Shown in pieces: positions 50,730 through 59,501 of a stretch of 60,018 nt of DNA (within the stretch, counting starts at the first letter, position 1; every line of letters starts with the position of its first letter). The stretch covers positions 1-60,018 of the forward strand of contig DASURP010000014.1 in the NCBI GenBank assembly GCA_036279975.1, given 5' to 3'. The position numbers were made by a program, and so were the translations under genes. The notes under the pieces were generated by a model. It made no database searches, was not told the DNA's origin, and saw nothing but the letters and a program-made list of their open reading frames with translations. The DNA is from 66-474 sp036279975. Its GTDB lineage: Bacteria; Pseudomonadota; Gammaproteobacteria; Xanthomonadales; Rhodanobacteraceae.

Positions 50730-53700
50730 TCATTCGATGGTCACGGGCCCACGGTTGTCGTCGGACACCCGGTCCACCAGCTCGTTGAACGGATCGATCC
50801 CGGCCTGATACGGCTTGCCGTCCACCGTCACCGTGATCGTGCTGTCGCCGTCCTTGACCGGGACCTTGGCGAGGTACAGCGGTTTCTCGTCCTCTTCCTC
50901 GCCGCTCTGCGCCTTCGCGAACACGCCGATCTCGATCGGGATGTCCACCCTGGCGCGGGTCTGCCTGCCCTTGCCATCGGCGTAGTACTTGGCCGCGTGC
51001 ACGTGCAGGGTGACTTCGTACTTGCCGTCCGGCAGCTCCTTCGCAGTCGCCTTGAGCATGCGGTCGTCGAACAAGGTGATCTTGTCGAAGAAATCGGTGA
51101 TGAGGCCCTGGTACTTCGGCCCGGCCACCGCACGCAAGTCGGCCAGCAGGTCGCGCGTATCGGTGTAGGGCGGCTGCTGGAACTTCACTGCATCGAGCCA
51201 CTTGCGGATTGCGGCGTTGACCTTGTCCTCGCCGATGTAGTCCTGCAGGGCATAGAAAATCACCGAACCCTTGGCGTAGTGGATGTACGGCTGATTCTCG
51301 ACCAACGCCAACGGCATCTCCTCGACCCGCTCGCCGCCCCGGCCACGCAGGTAACTGTCGAGCTCGTACTTCAGGTACTTGCGCATCTTGTCCGGGCCGT
51401 ACAGGTGTTTCATCACCATCAGCGCCGAATACTGCGCCAGCGATTCGTCCAGCATCGTCACACCCTGCACGTTGGCGCCGATCGCCTGGTGTGCCCACCA
51501 CTGGTGCGCCGTCTCGTGCGCGGTCACGTGGGTGACGTAGTTGATGTCGGACGGCTTGCGCAGGTCGGCAATGAACCCGATCGACTCCGAAAACGGAACC
51601 GTGTTGGCGAACGACTGCGCAAACGCCTCGTAATCGGGGAACTCCAGGATCCGCAACTGGCGGAACTGGTACGGCCCGAAGTGCTTGGTGTAGTAGTCGA
51701 GCGACAGCTTCATCGCCTTGAACATCCGCTCGATGTTGTACGGGTGTTGCGGGTCGTAGTAGATCTCGAGGTTGACGTCGTGCCACTTGCCGCGGGCGAC
51801 CTTGTAGCGCGCCGACTGGAACGAAAAGAAATCCAGGATCGGGGTGTCCTGCACGTAGTGGAAGTAGCGACGGCCATCCTTCTCCCATTCCTTTTGCAGG
51901 TAACCCGGCGCCAGCGCAATCTGGTCGGCGCTGGTGGACAGCGTGGCCTGGAAGTGCACCCAATCGGAATCGCACGAAATCAGGTTGTCCCCGTGCGCCG
52001 CGACATTGTCGCGCTTCGGCATCCGCTGTGCGGGGCCCAGCCCGTACTTGCGGCGGTCGTTGTTGTCGGTGAGCTGGCGGCCCTCGTTGTAGCAAAAATG
52101 CGGGAACAGCATGCTGTTGAAGAAAGTGCCGTTGTGCACGAGTTGCTCGCCGGTGGGCTCGTTGGCGAACCCCGGATAGGCAACCTGGTAGCGGAACGTG
52201 AAGGGCATCGACACCCCGGGCGCCAACGGCGTATCGAGCTTGTACAGGTAGAAGCCCTGCCTTGCGTCGGCCAGCGTGGTCGTATGCGGCGCAAAATCGA
52301 GGTCGACCTTGAATTCGCGGGTGTCCAGCACCGGCAACTGCACCAGCAGGGTGTCGATCGGCGTGTCATGCCTGTTGACCAGCGTGTAGTGGCCCGTGAT
52401 GTCGGCGGCGCGCCGCCCCGGGTAGATCGCCACGTCCATGTTCACGTCGGTGATGCGTGGCTGGGCGAACCCGAGGTACTTGCGGTAGTCCTTTTCATAC
52501 TGCGCCGCGAGCCGCTGTCCTTCGTCATGGGTCTGGTAGTGGTACAGGCCGTGGGTGTTGTGGAACAGGAATACCCCGACCGCAACGAACCCGGCCAGCG
52601 ACAGCACCAGCAGTGCTGCCGCCGGCCAGCGGAAGCGTTGCCGGGCAATGCGTCCCCGCGCGCGCCAGCCCGTCGTCGTACCGCGCACCCAGTACAACGC
52701 CGCAATCACCAGCAGGGCGATCGCAAACAGGTACCAGTAGGCCCGGAACCACAGGTTGCCGATCCAGAACGAGCCGAAGCCGTTCATGTCCGAATACGGC
52801 GTGCCGGGGGCGGTGCCGTAGCGGTAGAGGTGATCGGAGAGGTGCAGTTGCGCCAGCGCGATCATCGCTACAACGTACGCCACGAACAGCGCGTAGCCCA
52901 CGAACTTGTTGTTGGCCCACACCTGCAGCACCACCGCCAGGATCCCGACCAGCAGGAACGACAGCAGGCCCAGGCCCAGGTATTGCAGGTACAGCACCGG
53001 TTGCAGCTGGTGGTAGCCGCGGAACAGCTGGTAGCCCATGGCCACCACCGATCCGACCGCGAAGAACACCGCGATTACCGCCGCGAGCGCCACGACCTTG
53101 GAAACCAGCGGGATCCAGTCCGGGGTCGGAAAGGCGTCGACCACCTCGCTGACCTGCGCGCTGCGGTCACGCCACACCAGCTCCCCCGCATAGAATCCCA
53201 TCACGATCAGCAGCAGCCACGTGTACGACTCCGTCATCGTCCGCGCCACCGTGTGGGTCACCGGCCACACGCTGGTGCCGAACATCTGGCCGCCGAAAGC
53301 CAGGTTCGTGCCCAGCAGCATCAGCCCGACCGCGAGCATGGCGAGGAAGGGCGTTCCGCGCAGCACGAAGCGGGTGTCGAACCAGGCCAGCTTGCGCAGC
53401 TGGCGGAACCGGGCGTCGAATCCACCGTGCAGCGACACGCTCGGCAACACGACCGGCGTCGGCGCCGGCGTGGAAACATCCGCGGCGACGCGCGTGCGCG
53501 GACGGAACCTGCGCAGCCCCTCGCGGTCGGGTTTGAACAATGTGAATGCCGCCGCCAGCAACCCCACGCCCACGGCAATCCACAGGGCGCGGTTGCCCAG
53601 CAACAGCCCGGTCAAACCCGGAATCCGCGTGTTGCGATCATCGGGCGTCCAGTACCGCGTGATGAGATCGAACGCACCCTGGCCGAACGGATCGGCGAGC

Positions 53701-54326
53701 GCGCCGGCGGTCTGATGCTCGATGTTGCCCCCACCCAGCACGGTGCCTGCAATCGCCCACAACACGAAGAACGCGATCACACCCACGTAGGCGCCCAGCA
53801 TCGAGCGCGTCGCGGTTGCCAGCAGGAATATCAGGGCGCCCACGAAAAACAGGTTGGGGATCACCAGCACCGCGAGCGACCAGCCGTAGGCGGCCCAGGG
53901 CGTCGGCCCCAGCCGCACGGCGTCCACCCACGGCATGAAGGACCCCAGCCAGTAGCCGATCGCGACCACGACCAGGACCAGCACGCTGACCAGCCAGCCG
54001 GCCACGAAACGGCCGCCGAGGTAGGCACCCCGCGAAACCGGAGTCGCGAACATCATGTCGGCTGTGTTGGCGCTGAAGTCGCGCAGGGCGGCGCCGGCCA
54101 CGAAGATCGGGATCAGGAACAGGCCACCGATCAGCGAGAACGCGCCCAGCATGTTGATGACGACGTAGGGCGCGTTTCGGTGGATGTTGCCGATGCCGCC
54201 GCCAATCTGGATCGTGTCCGAACTCGCGGCCCCGAACGCCAGCGCTGCAAGGAACACGGCAACCAGCCAGAACAGCGGGCTCCTGAGCTGCTGACGCAGC
54301 TCGAATCGAAAGATCTCCCGAAACAT
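50730..54326 (-). CDS. ABC-2-type permease fused to an M1-family metallopeptidase
   Basis: The 1198-residue protein has two blocks of membrane helices (about residues 15-280 and 325-590), the first resembling ABC-2 permeases (FELRQQLRSPLFWLVAVFLAALAFG; ATPVSRGAYLGGRFVAGWL). Then comes a soluble half, ~600-1198, with the M1 gluzincin motif HETAHQWW (937-944) and the downstream zinc ligand in LDESLAQYSAL. All catalytic features of an M1 aminopeptidase seem present except a clear GAMEN loop. The peptidase is expected on the outer face. Its partner is the ATPase at 54597, 270 bp upstream on the same strand. Substrate and whether it transports peptides are unknown. Confidence 0.88.
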   Translation of the reverse strand: MFREIFRFELRQQLRSPLFWLVAVFLAALAFGAASSDTIQIGGGIGNIHRNAPYVVINMLGAFSLIGGLFLIPIFVAGAALRDFSANTADMMFATPVSRGAYLGGRFVAGWLVSVLVLVVVAIGYWLGSFMPWVDAVRLGPTPWAAYGWSLAVLVIPNLFFVGALIFLLATATRSMLGAYVGVIAFFVLWAIAGTVLGGGNIEHQTAGALADPFGQGAFDLITRYWTPDDRNTRIPGLTGLLLGNRALWIAVGVGLLAAAFTLFKPDREGLRRFRPRTRVAADVSTPAPTPVVLPSVSLHGGFDARFRQLRKLAWFDTRFVLRGTPFLAMLAVGLMLLGTNLAFGGQMFGTSVWPVTHTVARTMTESYTWLLLIVMGFYAGELVWRDRSAQVSEVVDAFPTPDWIPLVSKVVALAAVIAVFFAVGSVVAMGYQLFRGYHQLQPVLYLQYLGLGLLSFLLVGILAVVLQVWANNKFVGYALFVAYVVAMIALAQLHLSDHLYRYGTAPGTPYSDMNGFGSFWIGNLWFRAYWYLFAIALLVIAALYWVRGTTTGWRARGRIARQRFRWPAAALLVLSLAGFVAVGVFLFHNTHGLYHYQTHDEGQRLAAQYEKDYRKYLGFAQPRITDVNMDVAIYPGRRAADITGHYTLVNRHDTPIDTLLVQLPVLDTREFKVDLDFAPHTTTLADARQGFYLYKLDTPLAPGVSMPFTFRYQVAYPGFANEPTGEQLVHNGTFFNSMLFPHFCYNEGRQLTDNNDRRKYGLGPAQRMPKRDNVAAHGDNLISCDSDWVHFQATLSTSADQIALAPGYLQKEWEKDGRRYFHYVQDTPILDFFSFQSARYKVARGKWHDVNLEIYYDPQHPYNIERMFKAMKLSLDYYTKHFGPYQFRQLRILEFPDYEAFAQSFANTVPFSESIGFIADLRKPSDINYVTHVTAHETAHQWWAHQAIGANVQGVTMLDESLAQYSALMVMKHLYGPDKMRKYLKYELDSYLRGRGGERVEEMPLALVENQPYIHYAKGSVIFYALQDYIGEDKVNAAIRKWLDAVKFQQPPYTDTRDLLADLRAVAGPKYQGLITDFFDKITLFDDRMLKATAKELPDGKYEVTLHVHAAKYYADGKGRQTRARVDIPIEIGVFAKAQSGEEEDEKPLYLAKVPVKDGDSTITVTVDGKPYQAGIDPFNELVDRVSDDNRGPVTIE

Positions 54327-54596
54327 GTGGGCCTACTGCCTCCGAGTCAAATGGGCCGCGTTGCTGCCGCAGCGGCTGCCAAACAAGGCCGCACGCTGTA
54401 GCGCCATGGCGGGTCTATGGCCCAGGTGTGCGCCACGGGATGGCGGTCGCCGCAGAGCAACCCTTCGGGCCGGGGCCCGTTGCCCGCATGGCTGTGTCAT
54501 CACTCGTCCACGTATCGACATACATCTCCCTCGCTCTTCCTTGCCCTGCGGGCCATGGGCCGACGGCGCGGCCATGTGGCACGGCGGCAGCAGGCC
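54327..54596. other. Gap between ABC ATPase and permease-peptidase genes
   Basis: These 270 bp contain no convincing gene on either strand. A few short inverted segments (CCTTCGGGCCGGGGCCCG) are visible. The gap is large for two genes that should be cotranscribed, so the permease gene may have its own promoter. Confidence 0.35.
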
Positions 54597-55481
54597 CTAG
54601 GCTGCCTTCGTGGTGGCGGCGTGGTGCAACTGCCCGAAATACACATCTTCCAGATCCGGCGGCACGCTCTCGAAGCCGTCGTCCGGCTTGGCATCGGCCA
54701 GCACGTGGATCAGCGTCGCGCCGCCCGCGAGCCGCGTGGACAGCACCGTCATCTTCTCGCGGTATCCGGGCAGCGCCGCCTTGTCGATTGCGCGCCGCCA
54801 CACCTTGCCCTCGAGCGCACGGATCGTCTCGCGCGGCTCGCCCGTGAGGCGCACCCGGCCTTCGGCAATGATCGCCATGCGCGGGCAGAGTTCGGTGACG
54901 TCCTCGACGATGTGGGTGGAAAGGATCACCACCACGCGTTCGCCGATTTCGGCCAGCAGGTTGAGGAAGCGCTGGCGCTCTTCGGGATCGAGGCCGGCGG
55001 TCGGCTCGTCCACGATCACGAGTTTGGGATCGCCGATCAACGCCTGGGCAATCCCGAAGCGCTGGCGCATGCCGCCCGAGAACCCGCCCAGCTTGCGCTT
55101 GCGCACGTCCCACAGATTCACCTGCTTCAGCAGTGCATCGACGAGATCGCGCCGTTCGCCGCGCCGGGTGACGCCTTTCAGCACCGCGAAATGATCGAGC
55201 ATCGCCGCGGCGCTGACCTTGGGGTACACCCCGAATTCCTGCGGCAGGTAGCCCAGCACCCTGCGCGTCGCCGGCTTGTCGGCCAGCACGTCGAGGCTGC
55301 CCAGCCGGATGCTTCCCGTGTCGGGATCCTGCAGGGTCGCGATCGTCCGCATCAGCGTGGACTTGCCCGCGCCGTTGGGGCCCAGCAGCCCGAACATGCC
55401 GTTCGGAACATCCAGCGACACGTCGCGCAGCGCCTGCACGCCGTTCGGGTAGGTCTTGGACAAATTGCGGATCGTCAACAT
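54597..55481 (-). CDS. ABC transporter ATP-binding protein
   Basis: The 294-residue ATPase has Walker A GPNGAGKST (~35-43), the Q-loop LPQEFGVYPK, a slightly degenerate signature FSGGMRQR, Walker B LVIVDEPTAGLD and the switch histidine in STHIVED. The C-terminal ~70 residues form a regulatory tail (EPRETIRALEGKVW onward). It should energise the ABC-2-type permease-peptidase encoded next on the same strand. ATG 55481 gives the conserved MLTIRNLSKTYPNG start. Confidence 0.92.
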   Translation of the reverse strand: MLTIRNLSKTYPNGVQALRDVSLDVPNGMFGLLGPNGAGKSTLMRTIATLQDPDTGSIRLGSLDVLADKPATRRVLGYLPQEFGVYPKVSAAAMLDHFAVLKGVTRRGERRDLVDALLKQVNLWDVRKRKLGGFSGGMRQRFGIAQALIGDPKLVIVDEPTAGLDPEERQRFLNLLAEIGERVVVILSTHIVEDVTELCPRMAIIAEGRVRLTGEPRETIRALEGKVWRRAIDKAALPGYREKMTVLSTRLAGGATLIHVLADAKPDDGFESVPPDLEDVYFGQLHHAATTKAA

Positions 55482-55661
55482 CGCGTCGCTTCCATGGTGT
55501 CGAGGCTCGGGATTCTGGCGGAGTCTGCCGGCGGCGGCCATCCGTGTCATCGGCCACTGGTCACTGTGCCTTTCGGGCCAGAACGCCTTGGGGCATGACG
55601 CGACCGCGCAAATGCGCGAAACTGGGGTCTTGCAGCTTTCGGAAACATCGAGGAGCCGGAC

Positions 55662-57068
55662 ATGGCAGAGGTGCGCGAGGCGAAGGTACCGGACATCGGG
55701 GATTTCGATGGGGTGCCCGTGATCGAGGTGATGGTCAAGCCCGGCGATCGCGTCGACAAGGACCAGGGGCTGGTGACGCTGGAATCGGCCAAGGCCACGA
55801 TGGAGGTGCCGGCGCCGTTCGCGGGCACCGTCAAGGAAATGAAGGTCAAGGTAGGCGACGAGGTTTCCGAAGGCAGCGTGATCGCGACGATCGAGGCGGA
55901 TGCCGGAGACAATACGTCTGCAAGGCCCGATCTGCCAAAACGGCAGCCGGAACCCGCTTCTCGCCCCTCTCCCGCCGGGAGAGGGGATGGGGGTGAGGGT
56001 TCGGCTCCTGCGCCGACGTCCGATCGCGAGACCGGACCCTCACCCGCCGCTGCGCGGCACCCTCTCCCGGAGGGAGAGGGGGAAGGCGCACGCGAAGGCG
56101 GCGGCGCTCGCCACGCGCCACCTATCCCCTTCACCGCCGAATCGATCATGCCGGACAAGGTGCCCTACGCCAGCCCGGCAGTGCGCGCGTTTGCACGCGA
56201 GCTGGGTGTGGACCTTGCGCTCGTCACCGGCAGTGAGCGCGGCGGGCGCATCACCAGGGAAGACGTGCAGAAGTTCGTGAAGGGGGTGATGGCGGGGGGC
56301 GGCCCCGTCGCCGCAGGTGGTTCGACGGGACTCACCCTGCTGCCCTGGCCGCAGATCGACTTCACGAAATTCGGCGCGATCGAAACCCGGCCGCTGTCGC
56401 GGATCAAGAAGCTGTCGGGCGCCAACCTCGCGCGCAACTGGGCGATGATCCCGCACGTCACGCAGTTCGAGGACGCCGACATCACCGACCTCGAGGCACT
56501 GCGCGTCGCGCTCAACAAGGAAAACGAAAAGACCGGCATCAAGGTCACGCTGTTGGCGTTCCTGATCAAGGCTTCGGTCGCGGCCCTGCAGAAATATCCC
56601 GACTTCAACGCGTCGCTGGATGGGTCCGGCGAAAACCTCGTGGTGAAGAAGTATTTCAACATCGGTTTCGCCGCCGATACGCCGAACGGCCTGGTCGTGC
56701 CGGTGATCCGCGATTGCGACAGGAAGGGCGTGCTCGACATCGCGCAGGAAATGTCGGCGCTGGCGAAGAAGGCGCGTGACGGCAAGCTGACACCGGGCGA
56801 AATGTCGGGCGGCTGCTTCTCGATTTCCTCGCTGGGCGGCATCGGCGGAACCATGTTCACGCCGATCATCAACGCGCCGGAAGTCGCGATCCTCGGCGTT
56901 TCGCGTTCTTCGATGAAACCGGTGTGGAACGGCAAGGAGTTCGCACCGCGGCTGATCCTGCCGCTGTCGCTTTCCTACGACCATCGGGTGATCGACGGCG
57001 CCGCCGCCGCGCGCTTCGCGGCCTACCTCGCACAGCTCCTCGGCGACATGCGCCGGGCGCTGCTTTGA
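55662..57068 (+). CDS. aceF: Pyruvate dehydrogenase E2, dihydrolipoyl acetyltransferase
   Basis: The 468-residue protein has one lipoyl domain (1-~80; lipoyl-lysine in ESAKATME), a peripheral-subunit-binding domain (~165-200; ASPAVRAFARELGVDLALVTGSERGGRITREDV) and the acetyltransferase core (~235-468) with DHRVIDG (His441). E2 passes acetyl groups from E1-bound thiamine to CoA. The linker between lipoyl and binding domains (residues ~100-141) is encoded by a dispersed palindromic repeat, not by the usual Ala/Pro-rich sequence. The E1 gene (aceE) is not adjacent. It lies 14 bp upstream of the E3 gene. A single lipoyl domain is fewer than in many relatives. Confidence 0.95.
   Translation: MAEVREAKVPDIGDFDGVPVIEVMVKPGDRVDKDQGLVTLESAKATMEVPAPFAGTVKEMKVKVGDEVSEGSVIATIEADAGDNTSARPDLPKRQPEPASRPSPAGRGDGGEGSAPAPTSDRETGPSPAAARHPLPEGEGEGAREGGGARHAPPIPFTAESIMPDKVPYASPAVRAFARELGVDLALVTGSERGGRITREDVQKFVKGVMAGGGPVAAGGSTGLTLLPWPQIDFTKFGAIETRPLSRIKKLSGANLARNWAMIPHVTQFEDADITDLEALRVALNKENEKTGIKVTLLAFLIKASVAALQKYPDFNASLDGSGENLVVKKYFNIGFAADTPNGLVVPVIRDCDRKGVLDIAQEMSALAKKARDGKLTPGEMSGGCFSISSLGGIGGTMFTPIINAPEVAILGVSRSSMKPVWNGKEFAPRLILPLSLSYDHRVIDGAAAARFAAYLAQLLGDMRRALL
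55961..56085. repeat. CCCTCTCCC/GGTGAGGGT palindromic element inside aceF
   Basis: The copy has hairpin 1 CCCTCTCCCGCCGGGAGAGG, then GGTGAGGGTTCGG (55992-56004), its inverted partner ACCCTCACC (56036-56044), and hairpin 2 CCCTCTCCCGGAGGGAGAGG. It is read as RPSPAGRGDGGEGS ... HPLPEGEG in the E2 linker. The plan matches the intergenic copy at 40888. Confidence 0.85.
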
Positions 57069-57082
57069 GCGGGGAAATCGAC

Positions 57083-58960
57083 ATGGCGAACACCATCGAG
57101 CTCAAGGTGCCGGACATCGGCGATTTCCACGACGTGCCGGTGATCGAGGTGCTGGTCAAGGCGGGTGACCGCGTCGAAAAAGACCAGAGCCTCGTCACAT
57201 TGGAATCGGCGAAGGCGACGATGGAAGTGCCGGCCAGCGCGGCGGGCGTGATCAAGGAAGTGAAGGTCAAGGTCGGCGACAACGTCGAACAAGGCGCAGT
57301 GATCGCGGTCGTCGAGGCGGAAGGTGATGCAAGTGCAAAACCCGCCGATGCTGCTTCGCGCCCCTCTTCCTCCGGGAAAGGGGCCGGGGGTGAGGGTTCG
57401 GTTGACACGCGTAACCCCAACCCGCCGTCTCCCTCAAAAACTCGGCGCGAACCCGTACCCTCACCCGGCCCTTCGGGCCACCCTCTCCCGAAGGGAGAGG
57501 GAAGAACAAGCGCGGCGTCCGCCGCCGCCGGCGAAACCGGCCGCAGACCCGACATGGAATGCACGATGCTGGTGCTGGGTTCCGGCCCCGGCGGCTACAG
57601 CGCAGCGTTTCGCGCGGCCGATCTCGGCCTCGACACCGTGCTGGTCGAACGCTACGGCACGCTGGGCGGCGTCTGCCTCAACGTCGGCTGCATTCCGTCC
57701 AAGGCCTTGCTGCACGCGGCCGAAGTGATCGACGCGGCCGAGCTGATGGCCGCGCACGGCATCGCGTTCGGCAAGCCGAACATCGACCTCGACCAGCTGC
57801 GCGACTTCAAGGACAAGACCGTCGGCAAGCTCACCGGCGGATTGACCTCGATGGCCAGGCAACGCAAGGTACGCGCGGTGCAAGGCACCGGCACGTTCGT
57901 GTCGCCGCACGAACTCGAAGTCGTGAACGGCAACGACAAGAAGCTGATCCGTTTCGAGCAGGCCATCATCGCGGCCGGCTCGCAGGCCGTGCACCTGCCG
58001 ATGTTCCCGTGGGACGACGATCGCGTGATGGATTCCACTGGCGCACTGCAACTGCGCGACGTGCCGAAATCCCTGCTGGTCGTCGGTGGTGGCATCATCG
58101 GGCTGGAAATGGCGACGGTTTATCGCGCGCTCGGCAGCCAGATCACGGTGGTCGAATTCATGGACCAGTTGATGCCGGGCGCGGACGCCGACCTCGTGCG
58201 CCCGCTCGCCGCGCGTTTGAAGAAACAGGGCGTCGCGGTGCATCTCAAGACGAAAGTCACCGCGGCCAAAGCGCAGAAGAGCGGCATCACCTGCGAGTTC
58301 GAGGGTGACAGTATCCCCGAGAAAAAGACCTTCGATCGCGTACTGGTGTCGGTCGGTCGCAGCGCCAACGGCAACAAGATCGGCGCCGACAAGGCCGGCG
58401 TCAGCGTCACCGAACGCGGATTGATCCCGGTGGACACGCAGATGCGCACCAACGTCCCGCACATCTTCGCGGTCGGCGACCTGGTCGGCCAGCCGATGCT
58501 GGCGCACAAGGCCGTGCATGAGGCGCACGCGGCCGCGGAGGCCGCGGCCGGCCAGAAACGGCACTTCGACGCGCGCGTGGTGCCGTCGGTCGCGTACACC
58601 GATCCGGAAATCGCGTGGGTCGGCGTCACCGAGCGCGAAGCAAAAGAGAAGAACCTCGACATCGGCGTCGGTAAGTTTCCGTGGACGGCGTCTGGCCGCG
58701 CGTTGGGCATGGACCGCGCGGAAGGCTTCACCAAGCTGATCTACGACAAGGCCACGCACCGCGTGATCGGCGGCGGCATCGTCGGCGTGCATGCGGGCGA
58801 CCTGATCTCCGAAATCGCCCTGGCCATCGAGATGGGCGCCGAGATCGGCGACATCGCGCTCACGATCCATCCGCATCCGACGCTGGGCGAATCGGTGGGC
58901 ATGGCGGCGGAAGTGGCCGAAGGCACCATCACCGATCTGTACATTCCGAAGCGAAAGTAA
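57083..58960 (+). CDS. lpdA: Dihydrolipoyl dehydrogenase E3 with N-terminal lipoyl domain
   Basis: The 625-residue protein starts with a lipoyl domain (1-~80; lysine in ESAKATME), closely like that of E2, then a linker and a complete E3: FAD loop GSGPGGYSAAF, redox disulfide Cys198/Cys203 (GVCLNVGCIPSK), NAD loop VVGGGIIGLEMATVYRALGS and the C-terminal active-site HPHPTLGES. E3 reoxidises dihydrolipoamide with NAD+. Lipoyl-bearing E3 proteins are known in Neisseria, Ralstonia and Xanthomonadales. The linker (~92-140) is encoded by the same palindromic repeat as in aceF, in the same frame. GGGGA precedes ATG 57083. Confidence 0.95.
   Translation: MANTIELKVPDIGDFHDVPVIEVLVKAGDRVEKDQSLVTLESAKATMEVPASAAGVIKEVKVKVGDNVEQGAVIAVVEAEGDASAKPADAASRPSSSGKGAGGEGSVDTRNPNPPSPSKTRREPVPSPGPSGHPLPKGEGRTSAASAAAGETGRRPDMECTMLVLGSGPGGYSAAFRAADLGLDTVLVERYGTLGGVCLNVGCIPSKALLHAAEVIDAAELMAAHGIAFGKPNIDLDQLRDFKDKTVGKLTGGLTSMARQRKVRAVQGTGTFVSPHELEVVNGNDKKLIRFEQAIIAAGSQAVHLPMFPWDDDRVMDSTGALQLRDVPKSLLVVGGGIIGLEMATVYRALGSQITVVEFMDQLMPGADADLVRPLAARLKKQGVAVHLKTKVTAAKAQKSGITCEFEGDSIPEKKTFDRVLVSVGRSANGNKIGADKAGVSVTERGLIPVDTQMRTNVPHIFAVGDLVGQPMLAHKAVHEAHAAAEAAAGQKRHFDARVVPSVAYTDPEIAWVGVTEREAKEKNLDIGVGKFPWTASGRALGMDRAEGFTKLIYDKATHRVIGGGIVGVHAGDLISEIALAIEMGAEIGDIALTIHPHPTLGESVGMAAEVAEGTITDLYIPKRK
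57359..57502. repeat. CCCTCTCCC/GGTGAGGGT palindromic element inside lpdA
   Basis: It begins CCCCTCTTCCTCCGGGAAAG, contains GGGTGAGGGTTCGG and the inverted ACCCTCACCCGG (57457-57468), and ends CCCTCTCCCGAAGGGAGAGG. It is read as RPSSSGKGAGGEGS ... HPLPKGEG, the same frame and direction as the aceF copy. The centre differs in length and sequence. Confidence 0.85.
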
Positions 58961-58962
58961 CT

Positions 58963-59478
58963 GTGCCGTCGCCATCGCAGCATCTGGAAACGCTGGCGCG
59001 CTACAAGGCGTGGGCAGACGAGCGGCTGTACACGATGTTGGCCGGGCTTTCGGTTGAGCAGCTCGCGGCGCCCACGCCCATCTTCGCCGGCAGCATCCTG
59101 CGCACGCTCAACCACGTCTACCTGATGGACGTGGTGTGGAAATCGCACCTGCTCGGCGTGCCGCACGGTCTCACCACGCGCAACCCCGAAGCCACGCCTC
59201 CGCTGTCCGAATTGCGCGACGCACAGCGCGAGATCGACGCGTGGTACATCGATTACGCCGCAGCGATGACCCCCGATGCCCGTGACGATGTCGTGCGTTT
59301 CACCTTCATCGGCGGGGGCGACGGAGCACTGCGCCGCGAAGACATCGTGCTGCACGTGATCAACCACACCACCTACCACCGCGGACACATCACGGCGATG
59401 CTCAACCAGATTGGCTACCAGCCCCGGGCAACCGACCTGCCGGTTTACTTGCGGGAAGCATCCCCCTCGGCAACGTAA
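58963..59478 (+). CDS. DinB-family (four-helix bundle) protein
   Basis: The 171-residue protein has the DinB/YfiT metal-site pattern: His51 in LNHVYLMD, and His135 and His139 in HVINHTTYHRGH. ARYKAWADERLYTML at the N-terminus is also typical. These are putative metal-dependent transferases; function is unknown. Despite the name it is unrelated to DNA polymerase IV (also called DinB) encoded next to it. It starts with GTG 58963, 2 bp after the E3 stop, and is probably cotranscribed with aceF-lpdA. Confidence 0.85.
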   Translation: MPSPSQHLETLARYKAWADERLYTMLAGLSVEQLAAPTPIFAGSILRTLNHVYLMDVVWKSHLLGVPHGLTTRNPEATPPLSELRDAQREIDAWYIDYAAAMTPDARDDVVRFTFIGGGDGALRREDIVLHVINHTTYHRGHITAMLNQIGYQPRATDLPVYLREASPSAT

Positions 59479-59501
59479 ACACCTGACACTGCATCAGGTG
59501 T
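59479..59501. terminator. Candidate bidirectional transcript-end hairpin
   Basis: ACACCTGA (59479-59486) pairs perfectly with TCAGGTGT (59494-59501) over a 7-nt loop, right between two convergent stop codons. The right arm includes the polymerase IV stop. No T-run is present, so function as a terminator is tentative. Confidence 0.45.

Noticed and set aside
50997..54401. Very long open frame (1134 codons) on the + strand opposite the ABC permease-peptidase
   Set aside because: It is the antisense shadow of a G+C-rich gene: composition is His/Arg/Gln-rich with no domain, while the minus-strand frame has membrane helices and an M1 active site.
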